Source: Saxidomus purpurata
Lineage: Eukaryota > Mollusca > Bivalvia > Venerida > Veneridae
Direction: 5' to 3'
Length of the DNA: 64,000 bases
Assembly (NCBI GenBank): GCA_022818135.1
Contig: JAFMSR010000003.1
Coordinates: 32,825,577-32,889,576, forward strand
Part shown: positions 49,381 through 61,530 of the stretch, piece by piece
How positions within the stretch are numbered: position 1 is the stretch's first letter
Layout: each line of letters begins with the position of its first letter
Position numbers and translations under genes: made by a program
Notes under the pieces: generated by a model
Database searches by the model: none
Told to the model about the DNA's origin: nothing
Seen by the model: the letters and a program-made list of their open reading frames with translations, nothing else

Positions 49381-49814
49381 AAACAAGAGGGTTATAATGG
49401 CCCTATATCACTCATCTGAGTACAAGTGCACTTGCTTGGCAGGTGTGGTTCATTTTTCACACCAGAGGCATGATTTGAACAAAGTAGGTGAAAGACCATT
49501 AAACAATGTTACATACCAAATATCTAAGCTCTATAGGCCTTGTAGGTTTAGAAAAGCAGTTTTTAAAAAAGTTTTTTCTATACAGAACCACAACCTGGGC
49601 AGGGTGAATTTTGACCCTGGGGGCATGATTTGAAGACACTTTGAAGAGGTCCACTAGACACTATTACACACTAAATATTAAGGCTCTAAACCTTGTGGTT
49701 TTGGAGAAGAAGATTTCCAAAGGTTTTCCTATTTATGTCTTTGTTAAACAAGTGACCCCCAGGCAGGGCCAATATTGACCCGGGGGGGGGGGGGGGGGAA
49801 ATTTTTAAAAAATG

Positions 49815-49894
<80 letters not shown>

Positions 49895-49898
49895 TTGG

Positions 49899-49936
<38 letters not shown>

Positions 49937-50372
49937 TTAATTCTTTTCGGGGGTTTTTTTTTTTTTTTTTTTTGGGGGGGCTCCCCAAAAAATTTTTTTT
50001 TATTTTAAAAAATTTTGAAGAGGTCCACTAGACACTGTTACACACAGGGGCATAATTTGAACAAACTTTGAAGAGGTCTACTAGGCAGTGCTACATGCTA
50101 AATATCTAAGCTCTAGGTCATGTGGTTTCAGAAAAGAAGATTTTTAAAGTTTTTCCTATTTTTTGCCATAGCAAACAAGAGTTCTGCACGGAATGGAATT
50201 CTTTGAACAATTTTAGTAGAGCTTCATGCAAGGAACATCCCTGCCAAGTTTCATCAACATTGGCCTAGTGGTTTCAGAGATGTTGTTTGAAGCAAAATGT
50301 TGACGGTCGGTGGACAATCATCCATCCTAAAAGCTCACTTTGGCAAAGCTAGATGAGCTAAAAACACAGCAC
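49381..50372 (+). repeat. Dispersed repeat family A, copy 3 (broken by homopolymers)
   Basis: Starts AACAAGAGGGTTATAATGGC, has two or three units and ends 'TTGGCAAAGCTAGATGAGCT'. Between 49780 and 50005 it is replaced by long poly-G and poly-T runs, which look like unreliable sequence; the open frames of poly-Lys and poly-Phe there are meaningless. Confidence 0.65.
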
Positions 50373-50562
50373 AAAGAAATCACCAAAAGGGTCAACATCT
50401 TCTTTATCCAAAAACTAGGGTGGTAGAGTTTCAGAAATTGAGTTAGTACTGCAATCTGGGTTTATAACTTCTTTGCTGCTGTTACATGGTAGACCACTCT
50501 GATAATCTTAGCCTACAATCATGTAGTCCAGAGTTCATTTATCTTGACCCTTTATAATAAAT

Positions 50563-50563
<1 letters not shown>

Positions 50564-50615
<52 letters not shown>
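50564..50615. repeat. (CT)n microsatellite
   Basis: About 26 uninterrupted CT units, close to the end of what may be a retrotransposon LTR. Confidence 0.9.
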
Positions 50616-50620
<5 letters not shown>

Positions 50621-50706
50621 CTCTCTTTATAGCACTTCTTGTTTAGGCATCACTGAATAACCATCTAACAGACTAAGAGTTATTTGATTAATGAACCCAC
50701 ATAACA

Positions 50707-50724
50707 TGGTGTCAGAAGGTGGCA
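50707..50724 (+). promoter_or_regulatory. Retrotransposon primer-binding site
   Basis: TGGTGTCAGAAGGTGGCA. Its complement ends in ...CTTCTGACACCA, the 3' end of a tRNA with CCA. This string just after an '...ACATAACA' LTR end is typical of Gypsy-type elements. The gag remnant starts about 110 bases later. Confidence 0.6.
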
Positions 50725-50835
50725 ATTATACAAACATAAATGGAATAAACTAAAATCAAGGATTACTTAAATGTTAACATTGTGGGCAGTTGTGTTTCTT
50801 TGATACTATGCAAGTGTATATTTTATTCTAAAAAA

Positions 50836-51300
50836 ATGGAATTAAACTCGGGACAAAACCCCAGAATGGATTGGGCAGCAAGAGAACTTGCTACAGCATT
50901 TGAACATTTTAAAGAACACTCAGAATTTATGTTTGGCGGTCCATTGGATAAGAGATCAGAAGAAGTCGAATGCAATTATCTAATGCTTTGGATCGGGGAA
51001 AATGGCAGAGAAATTTTCTCAACATGGGATGTGACAGACGATGAAAAAAAGAAATTAAAGACATACATAATAAAAATTATATGGCTTTGAAACGTACAGC
51101 AAGCCAAAGACAAATTTGATTTACAAGAGATACATATACAAATCTAAAACCCAATACGAAGGTGAATCATTTTAACAATTTATGACAGAACTAAAATTGT
51201 TAATAAAAGACTGTGCGTGTATACCTGAAATGCACGACGATCAAATTCGCGATCATATTGTATTTGGAATTTGATCAAATGAGATAGGAGAAAAACCCCC
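50836..51300 (+). pseudogene. Gypsy/Ty3-type gag, truncated and frameshifted
   Basis: The open part has 'FEHFKEHSEFMFGGPL', 'YLMLWIGENGREIFSTW' and 'LKTYI', the capsid N-terminal pattern of Gypsy gag. Later pieces in other frames read 'QFMTELKLL', 'DQIRDHIVFGI' and 'EIGEKP'. There is no zinc knuckle, protease or polymerase, so only the 5' end is present. The element is defective. Confidence 0.65.
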
Positions 51301-52443
51301 AAAAAAACTAACTCTCTAAAAAATGAAGTGCCGTATTTTTTGTGTATTTTTTCAGATAGGGTGTTTCTCCATCACTGCTGACTTCTGTTTAACCTTTCAA
51401 TTTCGTAACAATAGGTTTTCATTGGTTGAAAATATTCCGCAACATAATTATTTCGCTCACTGTATGAAATGGGTTTATTTCGTATGTAAATAATGCTGAA
51501 TTTGGCAATAAATGCCACTGTAAGTGACTGTAACCTACTAATTTGTGGACAAGCAGGTACAGTTAAGAGATATACTGTAAAAATAATTGTAAAACGTTAC
51601 ATAAGCAGCGCAAAGTCTCACTTCTGTGCATAACCTTAAGACGTGACTGTTTGAAAGGTCAATTGAGGTGAACAGGAAGTCAGCAGTGACAGAAAATAGG
51701 AAAATGGACAGAGCGAAACAGCTCAATATTCTTGAAGAATTTTATAGAAACGGTAGCTTTTTAAAAAGTGTAAATTACCAGTTTGGTAGATAAATATATT
51801 GTTTGTTAAATGCGACCCCTGTTGATCTTCAATTGCTTGCTTGAATATTACAAAAAGAGCAGTGACCGGACCCCCTGTAAAAAACGTTCAACACCATGTG
51901 AATAGTACAGAACAGTGTATACTGGGGTTTGTCAGATATGATTTTTTACCATTTTTTTGTGTATTTTTTCATGATAGGGTGGTTATTTAGGGATGTTTTT
52001 TGGGGTATTTTTTTTAAATTATATGCAGCAGTGAACGGACTATCCCGGCTTTTACAAAAGGAAAGAAGCAGCCTTCCTGAGTCAAGAAGTTGAAGTATCG
52101 AGGGAAATAAGCAGCATTAGAATACACACTGAGGGTGTTATTGGCCTGCTTAAAAATAGATACAAAATTCTTCAGGCTACATTACTATTAACAACTCCCT
52201 TAATCTGTGAATGATGAGGCAGATGGTGTATTAATTGCTAATATTGACAAATTAATCAGTTCATGTGCTATACTTGTAAATCTTGGTGAGGGTATTGTGT
52301 ACAAAAAATAGTATTGAGTAATTCTTTCCCTATGAATGAAGACACTATCAAAAAGAAGTACTGCTCAATATTATGAAACAGAATTTTACATTAACTTGAA
52401 AAGATAATCGTTAATTATACCTTATAAATGTGGAAGCACATAA
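51301..52443. other. Non-coding, small inverted repeat
   Basis: CACTGCTGACTTCTGTT near 51375 is matched inverted near 51660-51690. 'TTTTTTGTGTATTTTTTCA' recurs at 51335 and 51950. No gene supported. Confidence 0.35.
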
Positions 52444-52987
52444 CAATGTGTCTTTGTTGATTGTAATAACAATCAGAAAATACTTTACGATTGGGAAAAT
52501 TCAATATGCCAGCATCACAACTTACAGGGCAAAGATTGTCCGTGTCTTGTACCATTAAAATTTCATTGCATTCCAACATCAGGAGAAAATTGGATACTAT
52601 GGTTAAAATCTATCAACAGTAAGGGATTGGACCCGTCTTTGAAGTCAATGGTGAGTTTAATCCGTTTATTGACATTTGAAGAATGTTAATGAAGTAAACT
52701 GTCAGAATCAAGTTATCAAACCTAATTAACCCACTTAAAGTAAGGCAGTGCAGTATACATCTTTTTGTGTAATGTTCCAATGCAGACTAATTTCTAACTA
52801 ACTCAAAAAATTAAGTATGAATATAAACTGGTTTTTTTTATTTTGCTAAAAAAAACTACTATAAGTGTTTTCTTTCATTTCAGGTGTGCTCAAAGCTCTT
52901 TGGTTTTCTAAATTATTTGCTTCCCGTGGATGAAGTGATGGCTAACTGTAGTTTCACCTTTGGAGATATATATGCAGTCGAAGGGTG
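52444..52987 (+). pseudogene. THAP-like zinc-finger exons of a transposase, relict
   Basis: Exon 52444-52650 (donor ATG|GTGAGT) and exon 52884-52987 (acceptor TTTCAG) join in phase. Metal ligands: C.(4)C, 'SICQHH', 'DCPC', and 'VCSKLF' after the intron. Related transposon fingers read VCSKHF, so the last ligand His is Leu here. The frame ends at a TGA (52985-52987). It is probably a broken copy from the same broad family as 48704-49291. Confidence 0.45.
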
Positions 52988-53299
52988 AAATTGGACATCC
53001 CATCATTCACGAAAGACAGAAGTCAACTGACCAAACAGGAAACCATTTTTTTGGCACATTACCGTCCACCATTACGGAAATGAAAATTCCTCGAACTCTG
53101 CAAGTGCCATTACTATATTAGCGATTTCCTCAACTTTTGTTGGAAAATATGGCATCATAATGGAGCCAGAATAAAAATGCCACAGCAGTTTGCACGTTCC
53201 GTGGATGCACTAAATATATATATATGACTTTGAAATAAATAATGAAAGTATAGATTACTAAAAGATCAACCACAAAATTAGTGAAAAAACGCTGACATG

Positions 53300-54480
53300 T
53301 TTCAGGAATACAACAAAGACGAATGAAAGAAAAGGTTAGAAAATATGGAACATCTAAAACTTTCTACAGAAATTATTCAGCTGCAGATCAACGACAGACT
53401 TCATTAGGAAACTTCAATAATCTGCCTACGAAAGATGAATTACTAGAACGTGATGTGTATAGGGAAATTGATATTGTAAGCAACACTCTGCAGGCTATAA
53501 CACCCAATGGGTACGTCCAGTATTACACAGACAAACCTCTGAACATCATTTTTTTCACAGAAACACAACTGAACATTTTTATTGATCTGTTACTTCTTCT
53601 TCGTTTGACTTTTTTTCACAAATATTCTTTGTAAGTGCTTTATATTAGGTTTTATATTATGTTAGCAATGTGTTGGTGTTGATGGAGAGTTGATCTGTAA
53701 TTTTAATGGACAAAGTGGAAATGTGTCCCTTGAGGTGGAGAGGATGCCCAGTTCCATAGATTTGTCAGCAGAATTGGTCATTAACCATTTTTCACTGGAC
53801 CAATCAAAAATTGGAATGAAAAATTCTGTAGACCTAAAAGTGTTCAATAATCGGGTAAACTTCTTTGGACTTAAAAAAGCCATGGTGAAGATACCACGTG
53901 CAATTGAAACAGTAAACAGAAACATGTTCAGGTGCAAGTTACAGATACATGACTTACCAAATCCAACATGTTTCAACAAAAGTTGCACGTGAAACAGCTT
54001 CTGTCATAAATGACGTTACAAAAAAACACTTTGATGAGCTTTCTCAGACAAATACAGTAACTAGCATTAAAGATAATTCTAATTACTTTATTATTAGATC
54101 TCTTGAAAAGGTAGCATTTACCATAAGTGGCAGAGCAAGTAATGAGAAACTACTATCAGAGTGGATAGATGGTTTCTGACTGTGTAATGAACACACAGAA
54201 AATGAAAGGTTTGCAATTCCACTGCATGGACCTTCTATCTGCTATTTCTGTGAGGACTAGAAGAAATTTGATAAATGTCAACTTCAAAAGCAGGGTGCAG
54301 TAGACAGAAATCGTTTTCCAGTTCTTACGTATTGGTCAAAGAAGCAGACTGCTGCAAAGAGAGCGGCTCACACAAACTCCAGTGTAATCATACTTGTTGG
54401 AGACTACCTTGGAAGTTCGGGACCAATGGGAGACCTACTGTTCATCAAAAGGTATATGTTCTTTTATAGAGAACTAGACA
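53300..54480 (+). pseudogene. Degenerate coding-like region, unidentified
   Basis: Several plus-strand open pieces follow each other in changing frames (53323-53634, 53660-53992, 53949-54179, 54270-54470), with protein-like composition, for example 'DELLERDVYREIDIVSNTLQ' and 'SEWIDGF'. I do not recognise them. Given the neighbours, part of a decayed transposon ORF is most likely. Confidence 0.3.
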
Positions 54481-54524
54481 TAATCGCTTCAACAGCCTGT
54501 TTCAGTCTGCTTCTGAAATATTCC

Positions 54525-54895
54525 TCCATGGGAATTTATAAGCCTATGTAAAATCAAATGATCCCCTGGCAGGGTCAATTTTGACCCGAGGGTCATGATT
54601 TGAACAATCTTGGTAGAGTTTCGCTAGAAAATATTACATGACAAATATCTAAATTTTGGGCCTTCCTATTTTGGGATTTTAAAACTTTTTTCTTACCATT
54701 GCTATGGCAACCAGAATTCTGAATGCTATGGAATAATTTAAACAACTATGATAGAGCTTCATGCAAGGAGCATCTCTGCCAAGTTTCATTGATGTTGTTT
54801 ACAGAAAAATATTAACGGACGCTGTATAGCGGATGCCGAACGACGAGAAATCCTAATAGCACACCTTGGGATTTTGTGCCAAGTCAGCTCAAGAA
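54525..54895 (+). repeat. Dispersed repeat family A, copy 4 (partial)
   Basis: 'AGGGTCAATTTTGACCCGAG', 'CATGATTTGAACAATCTTGG' and 'TTCATGCAAGGAGCATCTCT' match copies 1-3. It is more diverged than they are. Confidence 0.6.
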
Positions 54896-55639
54896 ACCTA
54901 TACTGTTTTCTTCTGTAGGCAAAGAAGAGTCAGCTTTCAAGAATCAAAATGTAGCAAATGGATGGCATACCAAACCAATGATCTATGATTTGACCCCGTG
55001 ACCTAGTTTTTCACCCCAGATGACCTATGTTCGAACTCCCATCTAGATTTTATTACATCACATCACACAAGGTGTTAGCCAGCTTCCCATACAGCAGTGA
55101 ACAATGAACATTCACCTGTAACTGGTAATCAGCCAACTGGTAACACATGGATGGCTACCAGCCATGAGTTACTGATATGCCCTGGGTGCACATACTGTAG
55201 CCAACAAAGGCAGATTAATTCCACTGGCCATCAGCCAGCCTCCATCTGGAAAGGAACAATGAACATACATCTCCCACTGGTCAGCAGCCAGATGCTAACA
55301 ATGAACATGTCTCAGTTACTGGATACACCAGGTACAATACTGCAGCAACACAGAACACATTAATTCCACTCGCCGTCAGCCAGCTCATCACGAAATAACA
55401 CGGTGCACAGGGCTGGTACATAAGCACATTCCTCCTGCATTTTAGGACCATCAGATGCCTCAAGAAATTGTGTATCCACCAGGGCATGCCCATGTACCTA
55501 TTCAACCACACATACACAATCCTGTCCTAAGGAATTGGATCACCTGGCGTTCATGTGCCAGCAGAATCTTCAAGCTCTTCATCCTCTAGAGATGAGGACA
55601 ACATTCTACCAGACTTGAGACAGACAATAACTCATCATG
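54896..55639. other. Non-coding with imperfect local repeats
   Basis: 'GTGAACAATGAACATTCACC' and 'ATCAGCCAACTGG' type strings recur loosely (55090-55400). 54985-55060 resembles 40090-40150. No gene supported. Confidence 0.35.
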
Positions 55640-56060
55640 CTAATAACCTTATCGCAGGTAATGTCATTCAGTTTGCAAAGCCCATCAGTACTCCCATTGC
55701 AAACTAAATCAAGAAATCCGTCCGTAAAGATCTTTGGCACAATAAGTACATAGATTTGGCAACACTTTTACCATCAGTGACTTTAATGCCCCAAACGCCT
55801 CAGTACATATTACAGATGGACAGCCATTCCAATTTGTCAATAACTCCATCCTGTCTCCACTTCCAAAAAAATCACCTCTATCAAAGCTTGGAAGGCAGCA
55901 TTCTTCCGTTTCACAGCAGTCTACTCAAGCAAATTTCCTCATGAAACTCCACAACTGAAGAAATATGCCGAGATTGTTCATGACATTGCTCATCATCGGC
56001 CAAGTTTAACATGCTACGCGAGTCCGTTCTTCTCCCATACAGAATTTTGGTTAATGGCTT
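55640..56060 (+). pseudogene. Possible DIRS-type retroelement ORF, relict
   Basis: One frame reads 'NVIQFAKPISTPIAN', a stop, then 'IKKSVRKDLWHNKYIDLATL'. After a frameshift comes 'WKAAFFRFTAVYSSKFP' with 'LKKYAEIVHDIAHH'. This resembles the first ORF found with DIRS/tyrosine-recombinase elements in marine invertebrates. Stops and shifts show decay. The assignment is from memory of the pattern. Confidence 0.35.
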
Positions 56061-58249
56061 GTACTTCAATTCAACCAGGCCAGGCCCAGCGGTTTTGTTC
56101 CCCCCCCCAACCAGTAGCCCAAAAGCTTCCTCGCTAACACATGCTGGAAATACAACAAATGAACCCAGTGTTGCTCATCCAATTGCCAACATCCCCATGT
56201 CAGCGGTTTCTGTCAAGGATCCCATACAGCATACAATTACACTTTCAGCAAGCCATTCTCCACCACCAGATCCACAAAGTAAGTATGCAGTGATAACTCC
56301 CATTGTTTTTTGTCACCCAGTTATGGGATTTCACATAAAACATTTATGCTTTGTTTACTAGTATATGTTTTTCTTATTAGAGAAATTTGTTATTTATGGC
56401 AATTTAATAAATGCCCTGTTTTCATTCAAATCTTTGTCTTTTTTTTCATCCAATACGAGTTCAACTTAGCCCGAGACCTGCCCTACCCTGGGACTAAACA
56501 AAAATATTGAAGGTCTTCAGGACAAACAATAATTATAACTGTATTCTAACTGAAATTAACAAACAGAGGCAGATGGTTCATGCCTATGTCATTTAGATGT
56601 GTTTGTGTTTTTTGAGTTTTGACTAATGAACACATAAATATTAACATCATTGTTTGAAATCATAAAATGGCTGACTCAGTGTCATTTTGGACAAAAATAC
56701 AGAAAAGTTTGATGAAGCATTCTGTGTAAGTGGATGGGGGGCAGGCAAAGTGTGGTTGTTTATTTTGGACCGAGAGTAGGGATAAATATGGGTATGGAGT
56801 GAAGCGGGTAACCTCACCTAGTGGTCTTAACCCCGTCTTTCGGCAGTTAAGACCTTACAACAAAAAAGAAACATACTCACAAAAACGCTCAATAGCTACT
56901 TAACTACCGGTAGGAATCATGTACCAGAATGTCTGATGTGTCGCTTAACCAGCCCAACATGTTTTTTATTTATATTCTGATACAGTCATTTAACGATTCC
57001 TCTAGATAACAGTTACCAAAACATGTAAGTTCAAAGACAAAGAAATGGCCAATGAGTACACTTACTTAGCCGAACACCAGTGCAGACTTGCTTGTATTCA
57101 ATCAGCCGAACATAAGCGAAAAGGTTATAAAACCAATCTAACAACAAGAAATTCAGACAAATTTCTGTTTGGAGGGTGATAACATATTGGGAACCTTGAT
57201 CTGCTCAGCATTTTGAAGCAAAGTCCATACAAATTAAGGAACTTTCTATAAAAACAACAGAATTGTTAAGACCTTACAACAAAAAAGAATTGGAAACACT
57301 TGACAAGACAAGAGGGCAATCATCCGCAATGGCCCCTTGAGGGTCCACCACTCTAGTTATGGACAAGTGTTGAATGGGCCATTTCTTGATACTTATTTTT
57401 TACCTCCCCCAAGGCCCTAGGAGTTATTTGCAGCAATAAATTAAAGAAGTTAGTGCATCACTTGTCCACTCTGAGTAAGCAGACAGACACTTCCCCCCAA
57501 TGCTCAACGTTGTGTAGGTACTCCAGCTGAGACAACCTGCCAGCGTATCATCTGACAATAACTTTATGGGCAGAGTCGATCTCCATGATCAAATGTGTAT
57601 GAAATAGGATGTTTGAAGAAACTCAAAGAAATGGTAGCAATACATGATTTTGGTTTCTCCTGAACTGTTGTAAAGTAAAATGTATATATCATGTTCAGGA
57701 TATCATCTTTGTGTATAAACAAAAAGTCTTACATGTTTATAGCATTTTCAGCTGCAACATGACAAATATAATAAATGTTTGTTTTTTTCATGACATACAC
57801 AGTCATTCAGATTTCAGTGTTTTTCACTGTTTAGTGTAAAGAAGGAACCTATTATAGTTAAAATTGTCATACAAAAAAGGAGATATGAATTTACAGTATT
57901 AGAAAATAGAAATGGAATATTTAATTAGGTAATTGCTGGGTTACATTGTCAGATATGTTGTATATATGTAAAATAAGTTACAGTTAGTTTTTTCAATTAT
58001 TTGACTTTATAATGGCACTATGTTGATTTATGTTTTTATTTATATCAGAAGGTCAACAAAACATTAGTAGGACGGCGCTTGTAATGCTAGGCAATAAAAG
58101 AAAACTTTGACAGTTAAGGGCACACAGACTTTAATGCTTTACTAGGAATTTGTAAGACAAATAAGAAACTTTTCACAGTGTCTTCTCTGCTATATCAGAT
58201 TAGTGAATATTGGGGCAAAGTTTCAAGCATTTCCAATGGCTGAAAATGC
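56061..58249. other. Intergenic
   Basis: Short Pro/Ser-rich open frame 56011-56361 without domain. Near 57310 'AAGAGGGCAATCATCCGCAA' is a dispersed-repeat start. No gene supported. Confidence 0.35.
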
Positions 58250-58760
58250 ATTTGGGGGGAAGCAAAAAAGGGGGCATAATTATTACAATGTTTGATAGAG
58301 TTACTCCTATTTTAAGATTGGGGCATGACAAGTAAAATAAGTTCAAAGTGTAATCGCTTTTAAAATATTTGAGGTGCAAACTTACATAAATCGTTGAAAA
58401 AGGGGCATAATTCAGTCAAAATGCTTGATTAGTTTCCTCTTGTAAGGTTGAGTGTTGAACAAGGAAAGTTTCAACATATGTTAACAGTTGAAAAATTTGG
58501 GGTCGTACTGTAAAAAACAAGGAAAAAGGGGCATAATTTGTCAAGCTTGATAGGTTACCTCCCGTGTAGAGATTGGGGACATGAGAACAAGTATGCAAAG
58601 TTCAAGGCCATATTAATACTTTAAAATATTGAGGTGGTAAACAAACTTAACATATATTCTAGCTGGATTACATTGTCAAAATGCTTGATAGCTATGTACA
58701 AGTAAGGGTGGTACAAGTGTGCAGTTTCAAAGCAATATCTCAATTGACTTTGAAATTACC
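58250..58760. repeat. Diverged ~128-bp tandem repeat
   Basis: GGGGCATAATT recurs at 58271, 58402 and 58528, each followed by 'GCTTGAT..GTT.CCT' and 'TTGGGG' or 'GTTGA' blocks. A fourth, worn unit starts near 58668. Confidence 0.5.
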
Positions 58761-61321
58761 AAGTGGTCGACTTATTAAGTTGGTTTATGTTTTTATTTAT
58801 ATCAGAAGGTCACTTTTCATAAAAATCCAGCTAATAAAATTATTAGTAAAAGTTAAGATTGCTTTCACTTTCAACAGCCCTTTCAAGAATAAAAGTTACA
58901 GTATGATAAAGTGTTTTATACCATTAGAAAACATTTTTTAATTTGCTAAAAATCACACATTGACACCTAAAGGTTTAGAGGTTTAAAAAGTACAGCAATT
59001 TTTTTCCACAAAGTAACCCACTGTAAATTCCACCATTTTTATCAATTCCTTGTATGTAAATACAGCGCATTGTTTTATCTATTGATTATTGTTTACTGAC
59101 AAGGGTCTATCTATATGCAGTATTGATTTAAACTACCTATTATCTTACTTCCATAGTGGTTAAAGGGCCATGGCCCCTTGATTGAAAAAGCCTCCCTATT
59201 TATCTGTGGACAACTAAAATGGCCCCAAACTGTTCTTCGAAAAGTCGAGCTAAAAATGTGTAGTAAACTCATGCTAGCTAAAATATCTGTAGTACACAAA
59301 ACTTGACCTCCTGCATCAAGTTTGTAAATATAACTAGAGATTCTCAATGGGGCTCATACATACACAAGTTTATATCTGTCTCTTCATTGATATCTGTTCT
59401 TTTAACTGTCATTTGATTAATCTACCCTCAATCTTCATTTTCTAATCATATAAATGAGGAGTAAATTTTGATTAACTGTACACTGTTGCTGATCAATTCT
59501 GTCCCACATCTTTGAGTTGACTTCAGTACACAATAAAAATAAAATCTAAAATATGAACTTCTAAAACAATAAACATTATCTCCATAAATTATGGTTAACA
59601 GTTTATAATAAGTATACAGTAGCCTAGATGGGAAATTATCATACGCAAATTTCTTTCCGAGTTTCAGGCCTAATTAACAAGCAGTACAGCAGTAGAAAAT
59701 TTATTCAGTTGATTTTTGTTAAGCCCCCTAAAACCTGTTTAGTGAGGAATAAAATATTAAAATAATTCATTCAATTACCAGTGTTTCAGATACAAACTAT
59801 ATTCAGCACTGCTGATGCTAATAAAAAAACAACTTTCATACTCTTCGCTCTCACAAAAACTGTAATATGCTATACCATTGCCTGACTTCATGCAATCAGA
59901 AACTCAGTTTTAAATTGAATCAGTTTTGTGATTTCAATAAATGAGTAATTTCCACATAATCCTGTTCTCTAGATAACATACCTACAATATACTTTCCTGA
60001 CTAGACACAAACAGAATATGTATCAAATGTGGTATACAAGTGCTACAATCAAAGTGTCACAAAATATTTACTGAGATGTTATGCCTACATTTTGGTACTG
60101 ACCCCGACAAAAATTATTCAAGAGAAAAACAATATATAAGTGGACGCCAACTACCAAGCCACCCACTACAATACAATTCTAAAATACATGTTGTATGTAG
60201 AAAAGGATGTATAAAAATCTTTCGCTGCAGGCTGGCTTGACAAATCCATATACAAAACTTACCTTACACTGTAATTATCTATTGTAAACTGACAGAATAT
60301 TACAAAAGCAAGCTGGAAAAGCTATGTACAACCTGAGATCTGGCGCCTGTATATATAACACAACTTCTTCTGTTTTTATAACATATAACTGTTGCAGAAC
60401 TGTGCTCCCCTGCTAAAAGTTTATTTAGAACACAGGGGAAAATGCCCATTATTGTCATATACATACTTCATTTTCAGTATTCAGCAAATAATAAAACCAT
60501 ATGCAATCTGACTGTGTGTTCAATAATGCTTATCAAAAACTCCCTCTTCATACCTATTGTACACATAGTATCTGGAGCTTTGTTTAGCTAACACAGCTTT
60601 ATCACAATGCACATTCCAGTACATCTACTGTTTTTCCTCTTTGCTGCTCCAATTAACTTGCTGTGTTTGACTAGTTTATTCTAAAAATTACTATTGCTAC
60701 ATGTCAGTCATGCATCTGGGTTTCAGCAAGGCTGTATTGCTGTATTTCTACATAGTATCCATTACTAGGATCCACTAGTTCTCTAATTCTCACCATGACT
60801 GAGGTGTATTTTCAGACTTTCTCTTGTCCTACTTTCTCTACTTCACTTGCCCCACTATAAAGAACCATTGAAACACTTTTATGCTCTGCTTCTGAAACAA
60901 CATCCTGCAAGCACAGTGGATAGAATGGTTGCATCTATCCATACAAACTAGACTACTCTTCTGAATATTCCGATGTTTCTACGTCATCAAATATACTCCA
61001 CCATATTGGCTGCACCTTTGTTAGGACCTTATCCCTGAAATAGTGATAGTCATATAATCATTTGTTAGTAGTCACATGTTTTTCTTTCAGAAAAAAGCTA
61101 ATACCCTTTAAATTGAACAACCTTAACAAAATTAATGTATAAAGAATGTAGAGAAAACAAGGATAGTCCTTTAATTGTATGGCAGCAGACAAGGAACTCC
61201 CGTAACAATGATGGACAAACAACTGCCATCCACCAATCAAAAAGGCTCACAAGCAGTGAATTTTCCAGCAAGCTAAAAAGAACAGAGAAAAGTATTAAAA
61301 ATATATCAACAATTACCATAC
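58761..61321. other. Intergenic or intron
   Basis: AT-rich, no exon supported. It could be an intron of the FLYWCH gene on the minus strand. Confidence 0.35.
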
Positions 61322-61530
61322 CTCTAGTTTATGTGATGGACCATGTATATGTGCCTGTGAAATGATGAGCTCCTGCCCTCTCTGTATAACTCTTCCTTTA
61401 CAACCCACTCGGCCACATTTCCAGTACACAGTACCTGTGCTGCTCTGTTTGTCTTTGATGTACAGATACCCATTCAGTACAAGGTTGAAAGTATTAGATT
61501 TCTTCCGTGACTGCTTGTAACAAGATACAT
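61322..61530 (-). CDS. Exon with a FLYWCH-type zinc finger
   Basis: Internal exon, acceptor AATTTCAG, donor GAG|GTATGG, 209 bases. It codes for 'NTFNLVLNGYLYIKDKQ', then 'VYWKCGRVGCKGRVI' and 'AHIHGPSH', which is the F/L-Y-W-C...C...H.H order of FLYWCH fingers (C-x4-C and H-x-H ligands present). FLYWCH fingers bind DNA and occur both in host regulators and in Mutator-type transposases. No neighbouring exon could be tied to it. Confidence 0.6.

Noticed and set aside
49686..50008. Poly-Lys and poly-Phe open frames
   Set aside because: They are translations of homopolymer runs.
60768..60783. GGATCCACTAGTTCT, identical to a common cloning-vector polylinker
   Set aside because: Only 15 bases match and the flanks do not continue as vector; taken as chance.
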